A DNA stretch of 64,000 bases from Tigriopus japonicus (GCA_010645155.1 JAAGOF010000055.1:1999972-2063971); one strand, 5' to 3'; positions 1 through 12,203 are shown, counted from the first letter of the stretch. A program made the numbers and translations. Notes: generated from the letters alone by a model not told the origin.

Positions 1-147
1 TATCGGTTACAAACCCGTGAAATAAGCTAGAAAAAAAACAAGGTACTTTCAACTTTTTTTGCGGATGGCAACTAACAAAAATTGTTAGTTTCTTATTTAA
101 ATTTCATCATGAAAGATAAGATAACCCTCAGTTGCTTCTATCCTTAC
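1..147 (-). other. Start of intron 2 of the fusogen-like gene
   Basis: AT-rich sequence after the GTAAGG donor at 147; no exon recognised before the window edge. Confidence 0.4.
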
Positions 148-356
148 CGATTTGTGAAGGCGTTACAGTGATTTGCTCCTCCAGGGCAATCACAAAAGCA
201 TTCGAGATTGGCTCTGGGCAGCTTGAATAAGTAGCTGTTGGCGATGGAATAGACGCTCCGCATGCTTTGGAAGCTCACTTCGATTAACCCACGATGGTCT
301 GAATTCCCAGGGGATTTGAATTGGTAGCACAATGTTTGCCCAAGGCCAATTTGCCA
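148..356 (-). CDS. Exon 2 of the fusogen-like gene (CFCDCPGG exon)
   Basis: 209 nt: 69 codons plus 2 nt (phase 2 donor CG|GTAAGG). The acceptor TTTGACTTCCAG fits phase 0 from exon 1. The frame is open further up to about 430, but an in-frame TGA lies there, so an acceptor is required. Confidence 0.5.
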
Positions 357-3300
357 CTGGAAGTCAAACAAATTCCGATTGAGAAAATCTCTGGGCAACT
401 TTGGAGTAGTATGAACATTAGGTTGAGCGAATTTTGGCCCTCAGGCGCAAACTTTCGAAGGCTGAAGGTAGAATACACCTCCATTTGAATGGATGCTGAA
501 TCTGATTAGGAAAAACGACCGAATAGTCACATCATCATCATTTAACACGAAACCTCAGCCTTTTACAACAATGCAAAAAACTTTTAGAGTTTAGTTTCCA
601 AAGGGATGAAAAGCGAGAATGCAAAAATGGTGCAACAAAAACTTTATGCATTTGGTGTATGATATATCTATTCGCAATCGGACAAACAAATATGTCTATG
701 GATGAAGTGAAGGTGAGGCTCAAAAGGACTTTCATGTGACTACTGACAAGTTCCTCCAACAGTGAAGAGGATCCGTCAATGAGGGCCTTTTATCCAATTA
801 GTTCCGACCATAAGCTTCAAAATTTGATTCAATGAGAAGCTTGTATGAATGTGATTTTTTAACATGTACCCTTCCTAAAAAATGTTCTTCAAATTTTTTG
901 TTCGATTTTGCAATGTTCCATTCAGAAACTTCTGTTCCATGAAATCCCTAAAAAACCTGTAGCGTTCCAGAAAAGATCATTCATATGTTGTTATCTTCAA
1001 GTAACACATATGAATGTGTTAAAACATAACATTTCTTTGTCAAAAGCGACATTTTATTGAATTAACGGCTTGTTTTTGTGTTCATTTGGTTGGTTGCTTA
1101 AAAAATAACAGAAACTTCCCATTTTACCATGGGCTTCAAAATGTCATTTGTTAAAAAAATATTTACCTAAGATAACAAAAAGAACGCAGAGATGACTTTA
1201 ATAACGAGCAATTGGCTTCTTTGTTAGTATAAGGTCAGTTGTTAAGGTAGTTTTGAATCACTTCTAGAAAAATAAAAGAAGTATATGAGATGGGGTTGAA
1301 ATAACCATGCTCGATCAAGTTTTGTTACATAAGCTGTGATTTAAAGGCGCGACTTTTGTACAGGGCTGCTACTTCTAATGGCATGTTCGTAAAGAAGACC
1401 GCTGCTAAAGTTGTATAAGTCATTCATAGACAGCGCCACATTTGACTGGGAGAGAATAGAGCTCTATATTAGTAAGAGTACAATCATATCCAACGCCATC
1501 TAGTTGATTTGGCTCGCAACTGCTCGCCGTTCCCAAAACAATGCAAAAGTACCCTCTAAGCTGAACAACTTTTCCAAAATATGAGAACAAGGTAACAACT
1601 TTTGAGAAAGTAAAGGGCCTAGAACCTTAATGAAGGGGTCCAAAATGACCTATTAGTGTGTTTCAAATGATTCAAAGCTGAATTACTTGTTAAATTAAGT
1701 TTAAAACCTAAAAGACCAAGAGAAAAATGAATATCTCACCCCTCACTCTGATCAATGCTTTTCAGAGAAAACGTTCACAATCAGGGCTCCTACCACAAAA
1801 AATGTGTGAGAGAGAATAGTGATAGAGAGGAGCATGTTGAGTTTTCCTTTCTTTACCTATCAACCCTGAAATGTTGAGTCAAGTCCTCCTTGTTTGTGCA
1901 CTGAGCTCAGTGTGGAGAGCGAAAGAGAGAGAGCGAGAAAGAGGAGAGAAAGCTGGCCCGGCCCAGCAATCCTATCAGTTCCCTTCTTAATAAGTGCCAG
2001 TGGGCAAGCTGGGCAAGCCATCTGAAGCTAGCAAGCATTTGACTGGACTCCCCTGCTGGCCACCATCAGCTACTCCTGTGATCTTGCATATCAATGGGTA
2101 GGTGGGCAAGTTTAAATTGCAGTTAGGGGTGAAGTCAAGAGAGGAAGAAAATTCCTTGTGCCCTTTCTCAGCAATGACCATGACAGCCAAGCACAAGAGG
2201 GAAGAGAATTCAGCAGCCCTGCAATTTCATTTCCAATCACATTGTTGCCATCACCACTTGCATCGATATGTCCAAGGGGATAGATTTTCATTCTCTCAAT
2301 GTCTTTTAAAGTTTTAAACCTAATTTCACAAGTAATGCAATCTTAAATCATTTGAAACACACTAACAGTTCATTTTGGACACCTTCATAAGGGTTCTAGG
2401 CCCCTTAGTTTCTCAAAAGTTGTTATCTTGGTCTCATATTTTGGAAAATTTGTTCAGCTTAGAGGGTACTCATGCATCCTTTTGGGAACGGCGAGCAGTT
2501 GCGAGCAGAATGAACTAGATGGCGTTGGATATGATTGTACTCTTTCTAATATAGAGCTCTAGGAGAGAAGAGAATTTTGCTAGGGAAGTCTTACTATCTT
2601 GAAAGCCGTTTTAGACTCTAATTCATCAGTTTTTTCAAGGATTTTTTTCCAAAAATGAAATTAGATAGTACTACTTCATGATTTTGCCACATCTTTATCA
2701 AAATAGTGGGACATTTTTCTTAAAAAGAGAGTTTCAAGTGTAGATATAAAGTTGCGCAAGTTTGGATATTAAGTCAGCGAATTTAACAAAATCATGTGGA
2801 AACACCTGAGATCTGAGATCTAGGACACTCGATCGGTTGTAGGCAGACCGTAGCCTTACATTTGCACTTTTTGCCCAAAATGCTAACTTTTATCTTAAAC
2901 GAGCTTTTTCATTGCACCATCGACACGGCCAGAGAAAAATAGAAAGTTCCATCCCAAGGTAAAAAAGGGCTACAATTGACCTTGCCATTCGTTTTCCTTG
3001 AACTTATGCCTTATGATCTGATCTTTATTGGCGGTGGAACCACTTGATTGATGGAACACGATGTGAAATCTCTTTTATTTCAATTTGTATTCACGGCCAA
3101 CACTCAGTACACTATGCTACTAGAAGAAGTGTTCGAGCAAAACGATGAATAAAGGAAAACGAAAGCATGCCTATAAAGGATATATTTGTGGATTCTTTCG
3201 TCCGTGAGTGGGGCCAAAATCGTCCGGTCGGACTCCGTAAAGGTTTTAAATTCCAAAATCGACCAATCAATGATTGGAATTATCGGCGGGCTGGGAAAGG

Positions 3301-6300
3301 TTGCTCCACGGAAATCGTTGTTTCTGTCATACGGCTCGAGACTTTCGATCAGATCTTTCTTAGTTCCGGCAAACTGAGCACGATGAATTCGAAGCTCGTG
3401 CTTCAATTTCTCAACCGATTACTAAACATAGTATGGTTTTTCGGCTCGGCTTTTCCAAGTTATGGAAAAAAATAATCCACGTACAGTTGTGTTGATTCTT
3501 GATCATTTATGCTCCTTCCTGGTTCGGAAGAAAATTTCTCTATTAACGCATTTACGACGGAAATAAGTTTGGCTTATTCTGTAAAAGCGCTTTGTCATAT
3601 ATGTTTTAGGTGCAAATTTGTCAATTTTTTGACCATAATTAATGATACAACAAGATCTATTCATCAAATTGATATCATTTTAAGAGGATAGTTACAATTT
3701 GAGATCTCAAATCTAGTAACAATTCCTTGGCAAAATACTCCTCTCGACCTGTCAAGTGAGGCGACATCTACGTTTGACTTTATTCAACTTCAACAGCTGT
3801 ATTCAGTCGCTGCACAGAATCGTGAAAACAACCATGATGAAATGATTTTTTAATTCATGCTTGATCTTGACTGAGTCTTAAAACAATTATTAAACATACA
3901 GTAGTCGCAAAATCACGATGAATTCCTCATACCACCAACTCGAATATTCTAGACAAAGAAAAAAATTCGGGCAAAATTGCGGAAAAGACATGAATGACCA
4001 ATGCTCAATAGAGCCTTTCCAAAATGAACCCAAAAAAACAAAATCTCTACAAAATGGCATTTGTACTAAGATGAGACATTTACAATTAAAACTATTACGA
4101 AAAATATCGTGAACAATATCACGAAAAAACTGTGCCATCTATTGAGGCAAATTGAAAATTGTATTGTTTAAATCAGTTACATGTCAAGTTTGCCCCCAAA
4201 AACACCCAAATGCATCAATTTCACCAGAAACAAATTTGGAAATTCGGTGCACACAGACAAAAATACCAAAAAAATGGCCTTGTGAAAAAAATATTTCTTA
4301 AATATCCGTTTTTTTGCAAATATTTTGGGCTTTTGAAAAAATACATATTGGATATTTTGTCACTTTTTGCAAATATTTTTCCGGGCCCTAGTGATGACCA
4401 ACCATATCATGCCTCCACACATCACCGAAACACGACTCAGAGTCAACACAGGCATTTTATTTAAGGATGTAATTATAGGTAACGTCCCATGGGTATGGCA
4501 AAAAGACGATGCACCCTGCCATGTTTCACAAAAGTCTCTCCTGTGGCTCAAGGAGAACAGCTACGATTTCACCTCCAAGGAGACATGGCCACCTAGCTCT
4601 CCAGATTGCAGTCCAATGGATTAGTTTTTCTTGGGCGTGTTGAAAGAAAGGACCAACGTAAGAGCCCACAACATGAAGACCTCCCAAATCAGTGCCATCA
4701 ACGAGAAGGGCAACAAGATAGAGAGGCGAGGGAAAAAGCTCCAGCTACGTGGTTTAATGTCCGCACGAAGGCCGTGGTGGAGGCTGAGGTCAATGAGATC
4801 GAATGAATTATATTCGAAGCCATAAACCTTGGATGTCAGTTTTTTCAATTTTAAAAATTCAGTGTTTTAGGGCTGAGATATATTAGTTTTTGTGGTTTTG
4901 ATGAGACGGCGACAATTAGAAGTAGCAGCCCTGTAGTAAAACTTGATCGAGCATGGTTATTTCTACCCCATTCCATATGCTTCTCTTATGTTTTTAGATA
5001 TGCTTCTACTATACTTTAAAACTACCTCAACAACCGACCTTTTGTCTTACTCATATTCCTTTCCCCGGCATATTTGCGGACTCTTTTCTTTAGGTCTCGA
5101 AATTCGAACCTCCCTCTTCAATCATTGAGTAAAATGGCATGAAATTGAGTGTCAAAGGAGCAAAAAAACCGGACTGAAACATGTCTATCGTGAATTTGTG
5201 GATCTTTATAGTCTAAATCACAAGTGTATATACTTTGGATACCTATTGTTTAAGTGGGCCCACTAGCCTGATAATTTGATATGTGCCGTTGGGCATAATT
5301 TTCTAAAATCCACCAAAAGTAGGTACGGATAAACAGTAAAACATGCAGGAAAGTTATTTCTTTGTTGATATGTACTTACTCTGTATGTAAGTATTTCAGA
5401 TTAAGTGCATTGTAAACTTTTTGATCCTTACTGATCCTCAAAATCGAAAGTTTTGGCCTGTCTTAAAGGCAATATTGAATATGGTTTGCGTAATTTAGGT
5501 TTCTTTGAATCGGGCCCTTTCAGCTCTTTGATTTTTCGCATTTTTGACCCTCCTTACTCTCCTGTCTCTGAGCTCTACTCAGATCATCTTAAGTTCAAAT
5601 GACAATGAGCGTGAGTGTCTTTTTTGATAGATGTTTGTCCATTTCTTCTCTCCCGCTTTGATGAGCTTTTAAAATCATTTGTGTTTGAAATGTGTCTCGC
5701 TAACACGGGGGTGATAATATTCCTCGACTGACTGACTGACTGAGCAACCCAACGAGTGAAGGTGACACCCCTCGTCCATTACATTTCACATTTCGCACCC
5801 TATCCATTATCATTTCCTTCTCTCCTCCCTGAAATCTCGACACGTGGGGAAAAAGTGTCCAGAGGAGAAGAGAGAGAGGGGGATATGGCCAGACAGACAA
5901 GAGTAAATCTCCATGAACGCTTTCGAAGTTCAAGGTTTGAAATGGATTGATTTTTTACGAGACACGCAAACTCCCGTGAAAGCGATATGTTAACCTCCAA
6001 TCCGAGCTGTCACACTCTTGAACCTACCTTCTCATTGGAATAGTTTTTAAGCACTTCTGAACTGCAAGATACATGTGTTTGAAAAAGACCAAAAACACTT
6101 ACTGTGGCCTTAATTTGACCCATTACTCATTGCCGCTCACCTGGATGGTTGTAAACCCAGATATGAGGCCATTCTCGTTTATCATTTGGACTGTTCCATC
6201 AAGCGATCCAATTGGGCTGGTGCATTCCGACGAGAAGTTTAATGACGTTGAATGAGGCCCAGACGTGGATGCCGACTGGAAGTCATTCTCCATCCAAAGC

Positions 6301-6434
6301 TGTCGACCAGATAAATTCTCATGTCGGGTGGTGGAGGTCGTGATATCATCTTTTATTTCCAAGGGCGAGCACATCGTCATCATAAATACAATAGAGAGGA
6401 GCCCAACGTGGGACCAACTTGGCCAAAATCTCAT
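148..6434 (-). CDS. Partial secreted/membrane protein, possible EFF/AFF-like cell fusogen (exons 1-2)
   Basis: Two exons on the minus strand join in phase: 6434-6141 (98 codons, ending CAG|GTGAGC) and 356-148 (TTCCAG|TGG start, ending CG|GTAAGG). The intron is 5,784 bp and the rest lies left of the window. The start at 6434 is chosen because a strong acceptor (CTTCTTTTCAG) lies just upstream and the product begins with a signal-peptide-like segment (MRFWPSWSHVGLLSIVF). Exon 1 then has a Ser/Thr-rich stretch with NLS and NFS glycosylation sites and a cysteine. Exon 2 contains LCYQF and the cysteine cluster LECFCDCPGGANHC. The CxCDCPGG block recalls the nematode/arthropod EFF-1/AFF-1 class II cell-cell fusogens; this is memory-based family resemblance, not an alignment. 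Alternatives are any cysteine-rich secreted or type I membrane protein. I am fairly sure these are real exons, less sure that they belong to one gene, and unsure of the function. Confidence 0.4.
1457..2561. mobile_element. 1.1-kb MITE with about 250-bp terminal inverted repeats and 8-bp duplication
   Basis: Sequence 1457-1709 is the inverted copy of 2311-2561, with about 85-90% identity by eye; ends are TAGAGCTCTATATTAG and its complement. GGAGAGAA occurs directly on both sides (1449-1456 and 2562-2569), an 8-bp target duplication. The roughly 600-bp centre has GA-rich sequence and no transposase. Eight-bp duplications fit hAT- or P-type transposases; very long TIRs recall Mutator-like elements, which give 9-11 bp. 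Confidence 0.75.
3104..3430 (-). pseudogene. Orphan SAP-domain-like coding fragment
   Basis: The minus-strand frame, opening after stops near 3440, reads SVEKLKHELRIHRAQFAGTK then KDLIESLEPYDR, matching the SAP motif pattern (helix with ELR, turn with GTK, helix DLIxxL). It continues with a Pro-rich IPIIDWSILEF segment and LTDERIHKYI before decaying. It sits in the TE nest. SAP domains preface several arthropod transposon proteins, so I infer a transposon remnant. A genuine exon of another gene is possible; no good flanking splice sites were found. Confidence 0.4.
3940..4389 (-). mobile_element. Truncated copy of the AGGGCCCGG MITE family
   Basis: This is the reverse-oriented relative of the element at 18117-18652. 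Shared blocks include TTCGGGCAAAAT, ATGACCAATGCTCAA and TCTCTACAAAATGGCATTT, and the right end TTTTTCCGGGCCCT stops at 4389, directly before the mariner transposase fragment. The left end lacks the AGGGCCCGG terminus, so it is truncated or rearranged near 3940. It appears to have inserted into the mariner transposase gene. Confidence 0.65.
4390..4806 (+). pseudogene. Mariner-family transposase, C-terminal remnant
   Basis: The conceptual product reads IMPPHITETRLRVNTG, WQKDDAPCHVSQ and WPPSSPDCSPMD, corresponding to the second catalytic Asp block (QDDAPCH in relatives) and the SPDxxPMD block carrying the third catalytic acid of mariner transposases. A TAG stop follows SPMD immediately. The remaining C-terminus continues only after frame changes, ending with VEAEVNEIE. 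The N-terminal half, including the DNA-binding region and the first Asp, is missing, cut at the MITE junction. It is not functional. Confidence 0.8.
5043..6140 (-). other. Remainder of fusogen-like intron 1
   Basis: No exon recognised. It has a short (CTGA)n run near 5728-5744 and GA-rich sequence near 5860-5880. Confidence 0.35.
6141..6434 (-). CDS. Exon 1 of the fusogen-like gene (signal peptide exon)
   Basis: 98 codons from ATG at 6434-6432 to CAG|GTGAGC, phase 0. An in-frame ATG at 6485-6483 and open frame up to 6515 exist, but the polypyrimidine acceptor at about 6448 suggests that sequence is intronic or 5' UTR. Confidence 0.5.
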
Positions 6435-7352
6435 TATTTCCGCTGAAAAGAAGACCACAACGGGATTACTACGCTTTCGTTGCATCCATCTTTGTGGTCC
6501 ATTTTGTGCGGTCAATTGATTTCCTCGTTAGATTTACATTTCCAATGCACGTGAAGCAGAACAAAAGAGTGGAGAGGAAATGTCGGTCCAATTGAATGAG
6601 GGACCCCTTTGATCATCCTTATATTTTGGTCCATTACTGCCTACTTCTAGCACACAATTCTTAAGGGCAAGACAAATCAAAAGATGAAAGAATGACAGGG
6701 CCAGTTCTGTTCTAGCTCTGGCTCACTTGTTATTATCAAAGACTACCTGAGACAGTAAACTCTTGAGCAAAGGATTTACCCCGTGGATAAATTGATTATT
6801 CAAGGAGTAGACCCAAGTATGAAAAGATTGCGCTACTTTCGATCCCTTTCATAGAGACTTGCATGTTTGAAGATGAAACTTGGCGTGTATGTCATTCAAA
6901 TGTTGATTCCACTTGGCGTGCCCTAAAATAGTACCACTATCGATTTGCAATTGATTGACCCAGAGAAAATTGACCCGTTGTATGTTTAACCAAATTTCCA
7001 TGTTAAGTTATGCTTTTCTTCCAACCACCCTACAGCACCGCAAATGGACGAAAACAAACTTTCAAAAAGTTGAGTGACCTGGCCACTCGCCAAACTCAAA
7101 CCTCATTATAAAGATTTAATGGGCAATTACGAAAATGACAGTCGGCCTCCCCGGTCAAACACCTTCAAATGATCAACCATCAAAGTTCATTATTCCAAGC
7201 TCTCACTTGCCTTGTTGTGAAAACCAATAGAAAATTGCTATGTTTCCATTTCAATGAATTCCCCTGAACAATTGTTGCATACTCAAAAGCCCATTAGACA
7301 AAGGGTATGCTTTTGCCATTTTGTTGTTGAGCTTGGGTTGATGGTTAGAATA

Positions 7353-7933
7353 CAAGTGGTATCCAGACTATAAGTAGACTGGGCTTGTAATTCGATAAAA
7401 TTCACGATTTTCGGAATGAATAATTATCAAACATGAGTAGATGCTTCTTTTTTGTTGGTAGGATGTTTGAACTTGCGATTTATCTTGACAAGGTGTGTTG
7501 CATGACCCCTCACGTTTCGAATATGGATGTCAGGAGCGAAAAACTAGTCTGATTCCAATATTTTAGAAAGTAAAGATGTTGCTCAACCTCATATTCGTGC
7601 TGACATTTGGCAAACACTGATGGAGAAAAAAATTGATAAGTTAAAAATGGCGAGTTTCGGTGTGAGGCTGAAAAAGGTGCATGGTTTTGCCATGTTGCTC
7701 GCTCTTAACACTTACCTTACATTCTACATAAAAATTATGTATACAGGGGTTGGCCAAGATACCTTTTCTAATTGCACTATATCTTAGAATAAGTTCTTCC
7801 AACAGCAAAATTTGTAAAAGAAAACATCTGCTCTACAAAGATAAATCTTTATTTCAAATTCTTATTCCATTCCAAAAATTGTACTTTCGAATGAGTTACA
7901 AGCCCAGTTTCCCTAAAGTCTGAATACCCCTTG
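7353..7933. mobile_element. 581-bp TA-flanked MITE, copy 1
   Basis: The terminal inverted repeats GTATCCAGACTATAAGTAGA and its imperfect complement (CTAAAGTCTGAATACCCC) are flanked by TA at 7351-7352 and 7934-7935. The interior is alignable to the 585-bp copy at 13367-13951 (for example GCATGACCCCTCACGTTT, TGTATACAGGG). No transposase. TA duplications imply mobilisation by a Tc1/mariner transposase. Confidence 0.75.
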
Positions 7934-8139
7934 TACATCAAATGTATTGGAGAATTTATAAAACTATGCAAACCCCATCCATCGAAACTAATATCAATTC
8001 CAGAAGTTTTATTGCCACAATGTCAACCGCTTTTGTTCTCAAGCAAGTCAAACAAAATGTGGTAAAAAAAGTTCCAATATGCTCAGCTTCATGTCCTCAA
8101 AGTGACTTTTTACGAATGCTCCTCGAATCAAATTAGAAA

Positions 8140-11100
8140 TGAATAAATGATGCAATTGAATCCACAGTGAAAATTAGAGCCAACACAAATCGATCTGCTG
8201 ATGGATCGAAATAACGAGACGTCTGAAAAGAAAACCCCTTATAGATAAGCTCATTCAAGGCAAGATGCAGCGAAGGACTCGGCATTTTAAGCCAACTATG
8301 TGTTCGCCTAGCCAAAAACACATCATCATTCCGTGATTTACGGCCTTATTCCCTCCAACGTCAGATATGGGCTTTCAATTTATGGGAACGTTCGGATTAC
8401 GGGCAATGATCCACACTCTTACGCAATGGACCGTATTCAGATCATTCTCTCAACAAAGAGGTGCGATTCCTCATCCGGCACAAGATAGCTGACCGTGTTT
8501 CAATTGTTGTCGTCGGACGAAAAAGCAAAGTTAACAACTCTGAACTAGATTGTCTGTAAGGAGGTATTGCAAGCAGTTCACAGAGCTCTTTATCATGACG
8601 TCCCACACATCTTCAATGATCTTGTGCTTTGAATGAACAACCTTAAAATGACAATCAGGTCATCTGGTCAGAACAACGTGGCACATCTAAAGCCCAACTA
8701 CCCACAGATCTTCCTTTTTTATGCGAGACCAACTTCAAGCAGACTCAAAAACTGATTGAAATGAGTTTAAAAAATCAAACTTGCAATCACTCCATTCAAC
8801 CAAACCGATTATAAACAAACATATAACCAAATTTGTATAAATGTTAATTTCATTTTTCATATTAATAATTTATTTATTTTCAGAGAATCGGATTCCTCAA
8901 GATTCTGCGTATTTGTTAGTGATGAACCGAAAAGGCTCGTAACCGAAACCGAAAGCAGCTAAATACAAAATTACATGGACTCAAAATTCACTTTAAAAAT
9001 TTAGACTGTTCATGTTCGATGTTGAGTAGTTCCAAATAAAAGAAAAAAAATGGAAACTTATGTTTCAGAGGTTTCTGGACCAAAGATCTTGGTTTTGTTT
9101 TCAAACTCCATCTTATCTAGTGCATGGCTGCTTTCGGTAGGCATAACAGAAAACGAAGCTGAAATTACGTTTTTGCAAACTTAAAAAGCCGTAAATGATA
9201 CGTAAGTGAGACGTCATGTTGTTCTGTGAAAAATTATGTTAGCTTTGGAATAAATCTCTTTGGCATTTTCAAGTTACTACCCTTCTTAAAGTAGTTGAGA
9301 AGATATCCCAAGATGGACAGTTTTTGATTGACATCTTGCACGAATAAAAGCCATGAATAAAGGCAGTGGAAATGCAAAGGAGGACGAAATCGTCATGTTT
9401 ATTCTGGATAAAATTGAAGTCAACTGGGCTCAAGTAAAAGCTCTTGAGGTTTGATATCTTTGATGGATGAAATAAGAAATTCGAGAATATTTATGAATCA
9501 GAGATTCAAAGTCAGATACCTTTCGAGTAATTGGGGAATACTAACTAATTGATAGGAACTATTAAGAGAGTTTGGCTGCGAAAGGTTTAAATGATTATGC
9601 TCAGCCACGTCACAAATTGAAAGTACAAACAGGCAAATAAATCTTTCATTGCTTTTGTTGCATTGACAAGTCATATTTGCTGACTTTTTGTATATAAAGT
9701 CAAGGTATCGCTACACATGAATGTTTAGGGTGAAGTAATGGTTAATTGAACAAGAGCAGATTCCTCGAGGATATCGAGTTGACAAAAGTACTCTGCCAAA
9801 AGTGTTTTACTTTCCATTTTCAAAGGAAAACTACCGTTCATCTTGAAGTTCAAAGCTCCTTCTATATCTTCGTTCACTTTTGTCTAATGCAATCGGCTTG
9901 TTCTCGTGTCTCTTGAAGTCGTTCCTCTCTATTGTGCATACTGTCAACGTGGGCGAGATTAAATCATCATCCTTCGATTCCCATGTTTCCCCCACACAGA
10001 ATAACTCCCTCTAGTAGATATTACTTGGGGCCAAATTTGACAGAGAATGCCAAATTTTGACTTTTTGACGGGATCTCTCTGTCCCCATTTGGCGGTTTCC
10101 AAAGAAGTTCGCCACGAGAGATTTTGTATATTGATAAAAGTCTGCCTTTTCACGAGAACTATGAAGTAAAAGAGCGAAAGAAAGGAACAAAACAGACAAG
10201 ATAGACATGATGTGATTGTCCAAGTGGACTCAAGGCAAGCGAAAAAAATGTAATTTTGCAGGCAACGTTTTGAAGAAGGATGGATTTCCCTTGTTATACT
10301 TTGGTGCGACAGAGACAATGTCAAAGCTTTGTTCAAAAATGTCACTTCTGTCTTCTACCTTTTGAATACGCTCGTGAAAAGAGATTTCATTCAGCCCATT
10401 GAATGAGTGGCAAAGTGGAGAAGCCTTTTTGGAGTTGCAAATAACAATTCATTTTTTGCCAAACTTCGTTCCAACCCGTTTGACAAGACACATTGTGTGG
10501 GGTAAGTTGGACGGAAAACAAAAGGGAAGCCCATTGGTTTTGAAAAACAGGACATATACTGAGACTTTCCTGTCCTCAAAAAGAGTATTTAGGGTTTAGA
10601 AGTTTTTAAGGTATCCCTTGGGATTTATGTTTCAAATTCATGTTGTAATATACCCTTTAAATTTGTGACGTAAGCTTAACCATGGATCCACGAATCGTTG
10701 CCACCACTAATTTTCGACTCTAAAAAAGGGCACAAAATGATTGAAAACCTAGTTTTCATAGAATAGAAAACACGAGAAATGCACAAATTTCATAATTGGG
10801 CTTAGAAGTTGTTTTCTTTGGTGGGCACCTGGACATTTTCGTCTTGTTCCCAAATTTCCTCTCACATATGGAATGCGTTTCGCAACCCTGAATCTCTGCT
10901 CTCTTCGTCCATCACTTGATCTATTACTGTGGTTGCCAGAGGGTGAAGTATTTCCCTACATGTCAGGTGTTCATGTTTCTGAAACATAATGTGGATTCCA
11001 AACCGTTCAAGAACTGAGGCACGCATAACTACTACGTTCCAAACGGTTGGACAACGCCCAGAACTGCAACCATGAAGCATTTCCAATACAGAAAATGATG

Positions 11101-12150
11101 TTGATACATTTCTTGAGGTCTGTTCGTGTTTACAGCTCCATTAAATTCCAACTACGGCAAACATTATGGGTCTCAAAGGCCTTATAGGTTTCTGAACTTT
11201 GTAAAGAAAAGAGATTTAACAAGATCTGCTGAATACTGGGAATTTATCTTGTTTCTAAATTTGCCCTCTTTCCAACTCCTACAATGTGTAATGAGGTGCA
11301 AATTTAACCTCAACGTTACACAGAAGCATCGTTTGAAGGCTGAAGGATACGATTCGCCAAGGACAACGTTCCAAAAAGTTCAATGTTTGTCGAACTTATG
11401 AACCCTGAAAAATAATTTCATTTGAGCCCTTTAGCACCTAAATGCGAGCTGAATGCGCGTTCCATAGAACGAAAGTTCAATGGAAGTGTGCCAATTGTGG
11501 GTCTCGAGTCCGTGGTGCCTTGGTATGGAACTGCACACGACAACTCAAGATTATTGGCCTTCATTTCAAAGGTGGTGTCGACCTAGATATAAAAGGAAAA
11601 TTGTGCAGCCTGTTGTCTTGTTCCACGTTTAATTTAACAAGGTGATAAAACATTAGCATTAACAAGGATATAACAAATAGGAACAACACGGGAATGAGAC
11701 TCCAGAAGTTAGGACTGTACAGTATTTAGAGAAGGTATGAAAGGTACTGTAAACTGTATGTCTTCTAGAGCATTCATGGGCTCTGTCCTAACCACGGACA
11801 TTTAGAATTCCTCTTGAGACATTCTTCATCTTAACCCAGGATTTGAGGTCAGCTGTAGCGACCGTAGAGGTTTTACTTGCGCTCTAAGAGCACCTCCAAA
11901 TGCTAAGAATGAATTCCCCCTCTCTTCTTTATCGGGCTCCTTCATTGTTCAATCTTTGTCCATTAGTCTTCGTCGGGAATAGATAAGAGCTGATCCTCTA
12001 ACAGCTTTTAAAGCAGGGTTAGATTTTTTTTTTTTAAATATTCCTGATCAACCCACTATTTAAGGGTTGTACAGATCTGCCAACAGTGACTCTTTGGTAG
12101 ATCAATTTTCGTATGTATGTTTATTGTATAAATTATATTAATCCTTCATT
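8140..12150. other. Non-coding stretch
   Basis: Short frames on both strands (up to 128 codons, minus strand near 9959-10345) lack codon-like character, domains or splice partners. A TATATAAAG at about 9690 has no gene after it. I see nothing I can name. Confidence 0.4.
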
Positions 12151-12156
12151 TGTTTA

Positions 12157-12203
12157 CAGGGAATTTCATTTCTTGTAGCGGTGGCAAAAAATCCGCAACC
12201 AAC
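12157..12203 (+). repeat. SINE-B 3' tail fragment
   Basis: CAGGGAATTTCATTTCTTGT, then AGCGGTGGCAAAAAATCCGC, matches the 3' part of the SINE at 50010-50207 (50132-50178). The tRNA-like head is absent; a T-rich tract lies upstream. Confidence 0.6.

Larger units (their letters stand above)
1361..4933 (+). mobile_element. Decayed Tc1/mariner element, interrupted by other insertions
   Basis: Perfect 19-bp terminal inverted repeats, CAGGGCTGCTACTTCTAAT at 1361-1379 and its complement at 4915-4933, are flanked by TA on both sides (1359-1360 and 4934-4935), as expected for Tc1/mariner. A broken transposase C-terminus at 4390-4806 is on the plus strand and near the right end, as it should be. The 3.6 kb span is far longer than the usual 1.3 kb because at least two MITEs and other sequence lie inside. 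Confidence 0.7.
1231..5042. mobile_element. Outer inverted-repeat element enclosing a nested transposon cluster
   Basis: The left end (AAGGTCAGTTGTTAAGGTAG, 1231 on) and the right end (CTACCTCAACAACCGACCTT, ending 5042) are inverted copies. The similarity continues inward through a block with GATCAAGTTTTG / AAAACTTGATC next to the mariner ends. A second copy of the same family lies at 33794-34525. No clear target duplication is visible. Everything between the ends consists of, or is interrupted by, other elements. The whole sits in intron 1 of the fusogen-like gene. Confidence 0.7.

Noticed and set aside
9690..9698. TATATAAAG, possible core promoter
   Set aside because: No plausible exon follows on the plus strand.
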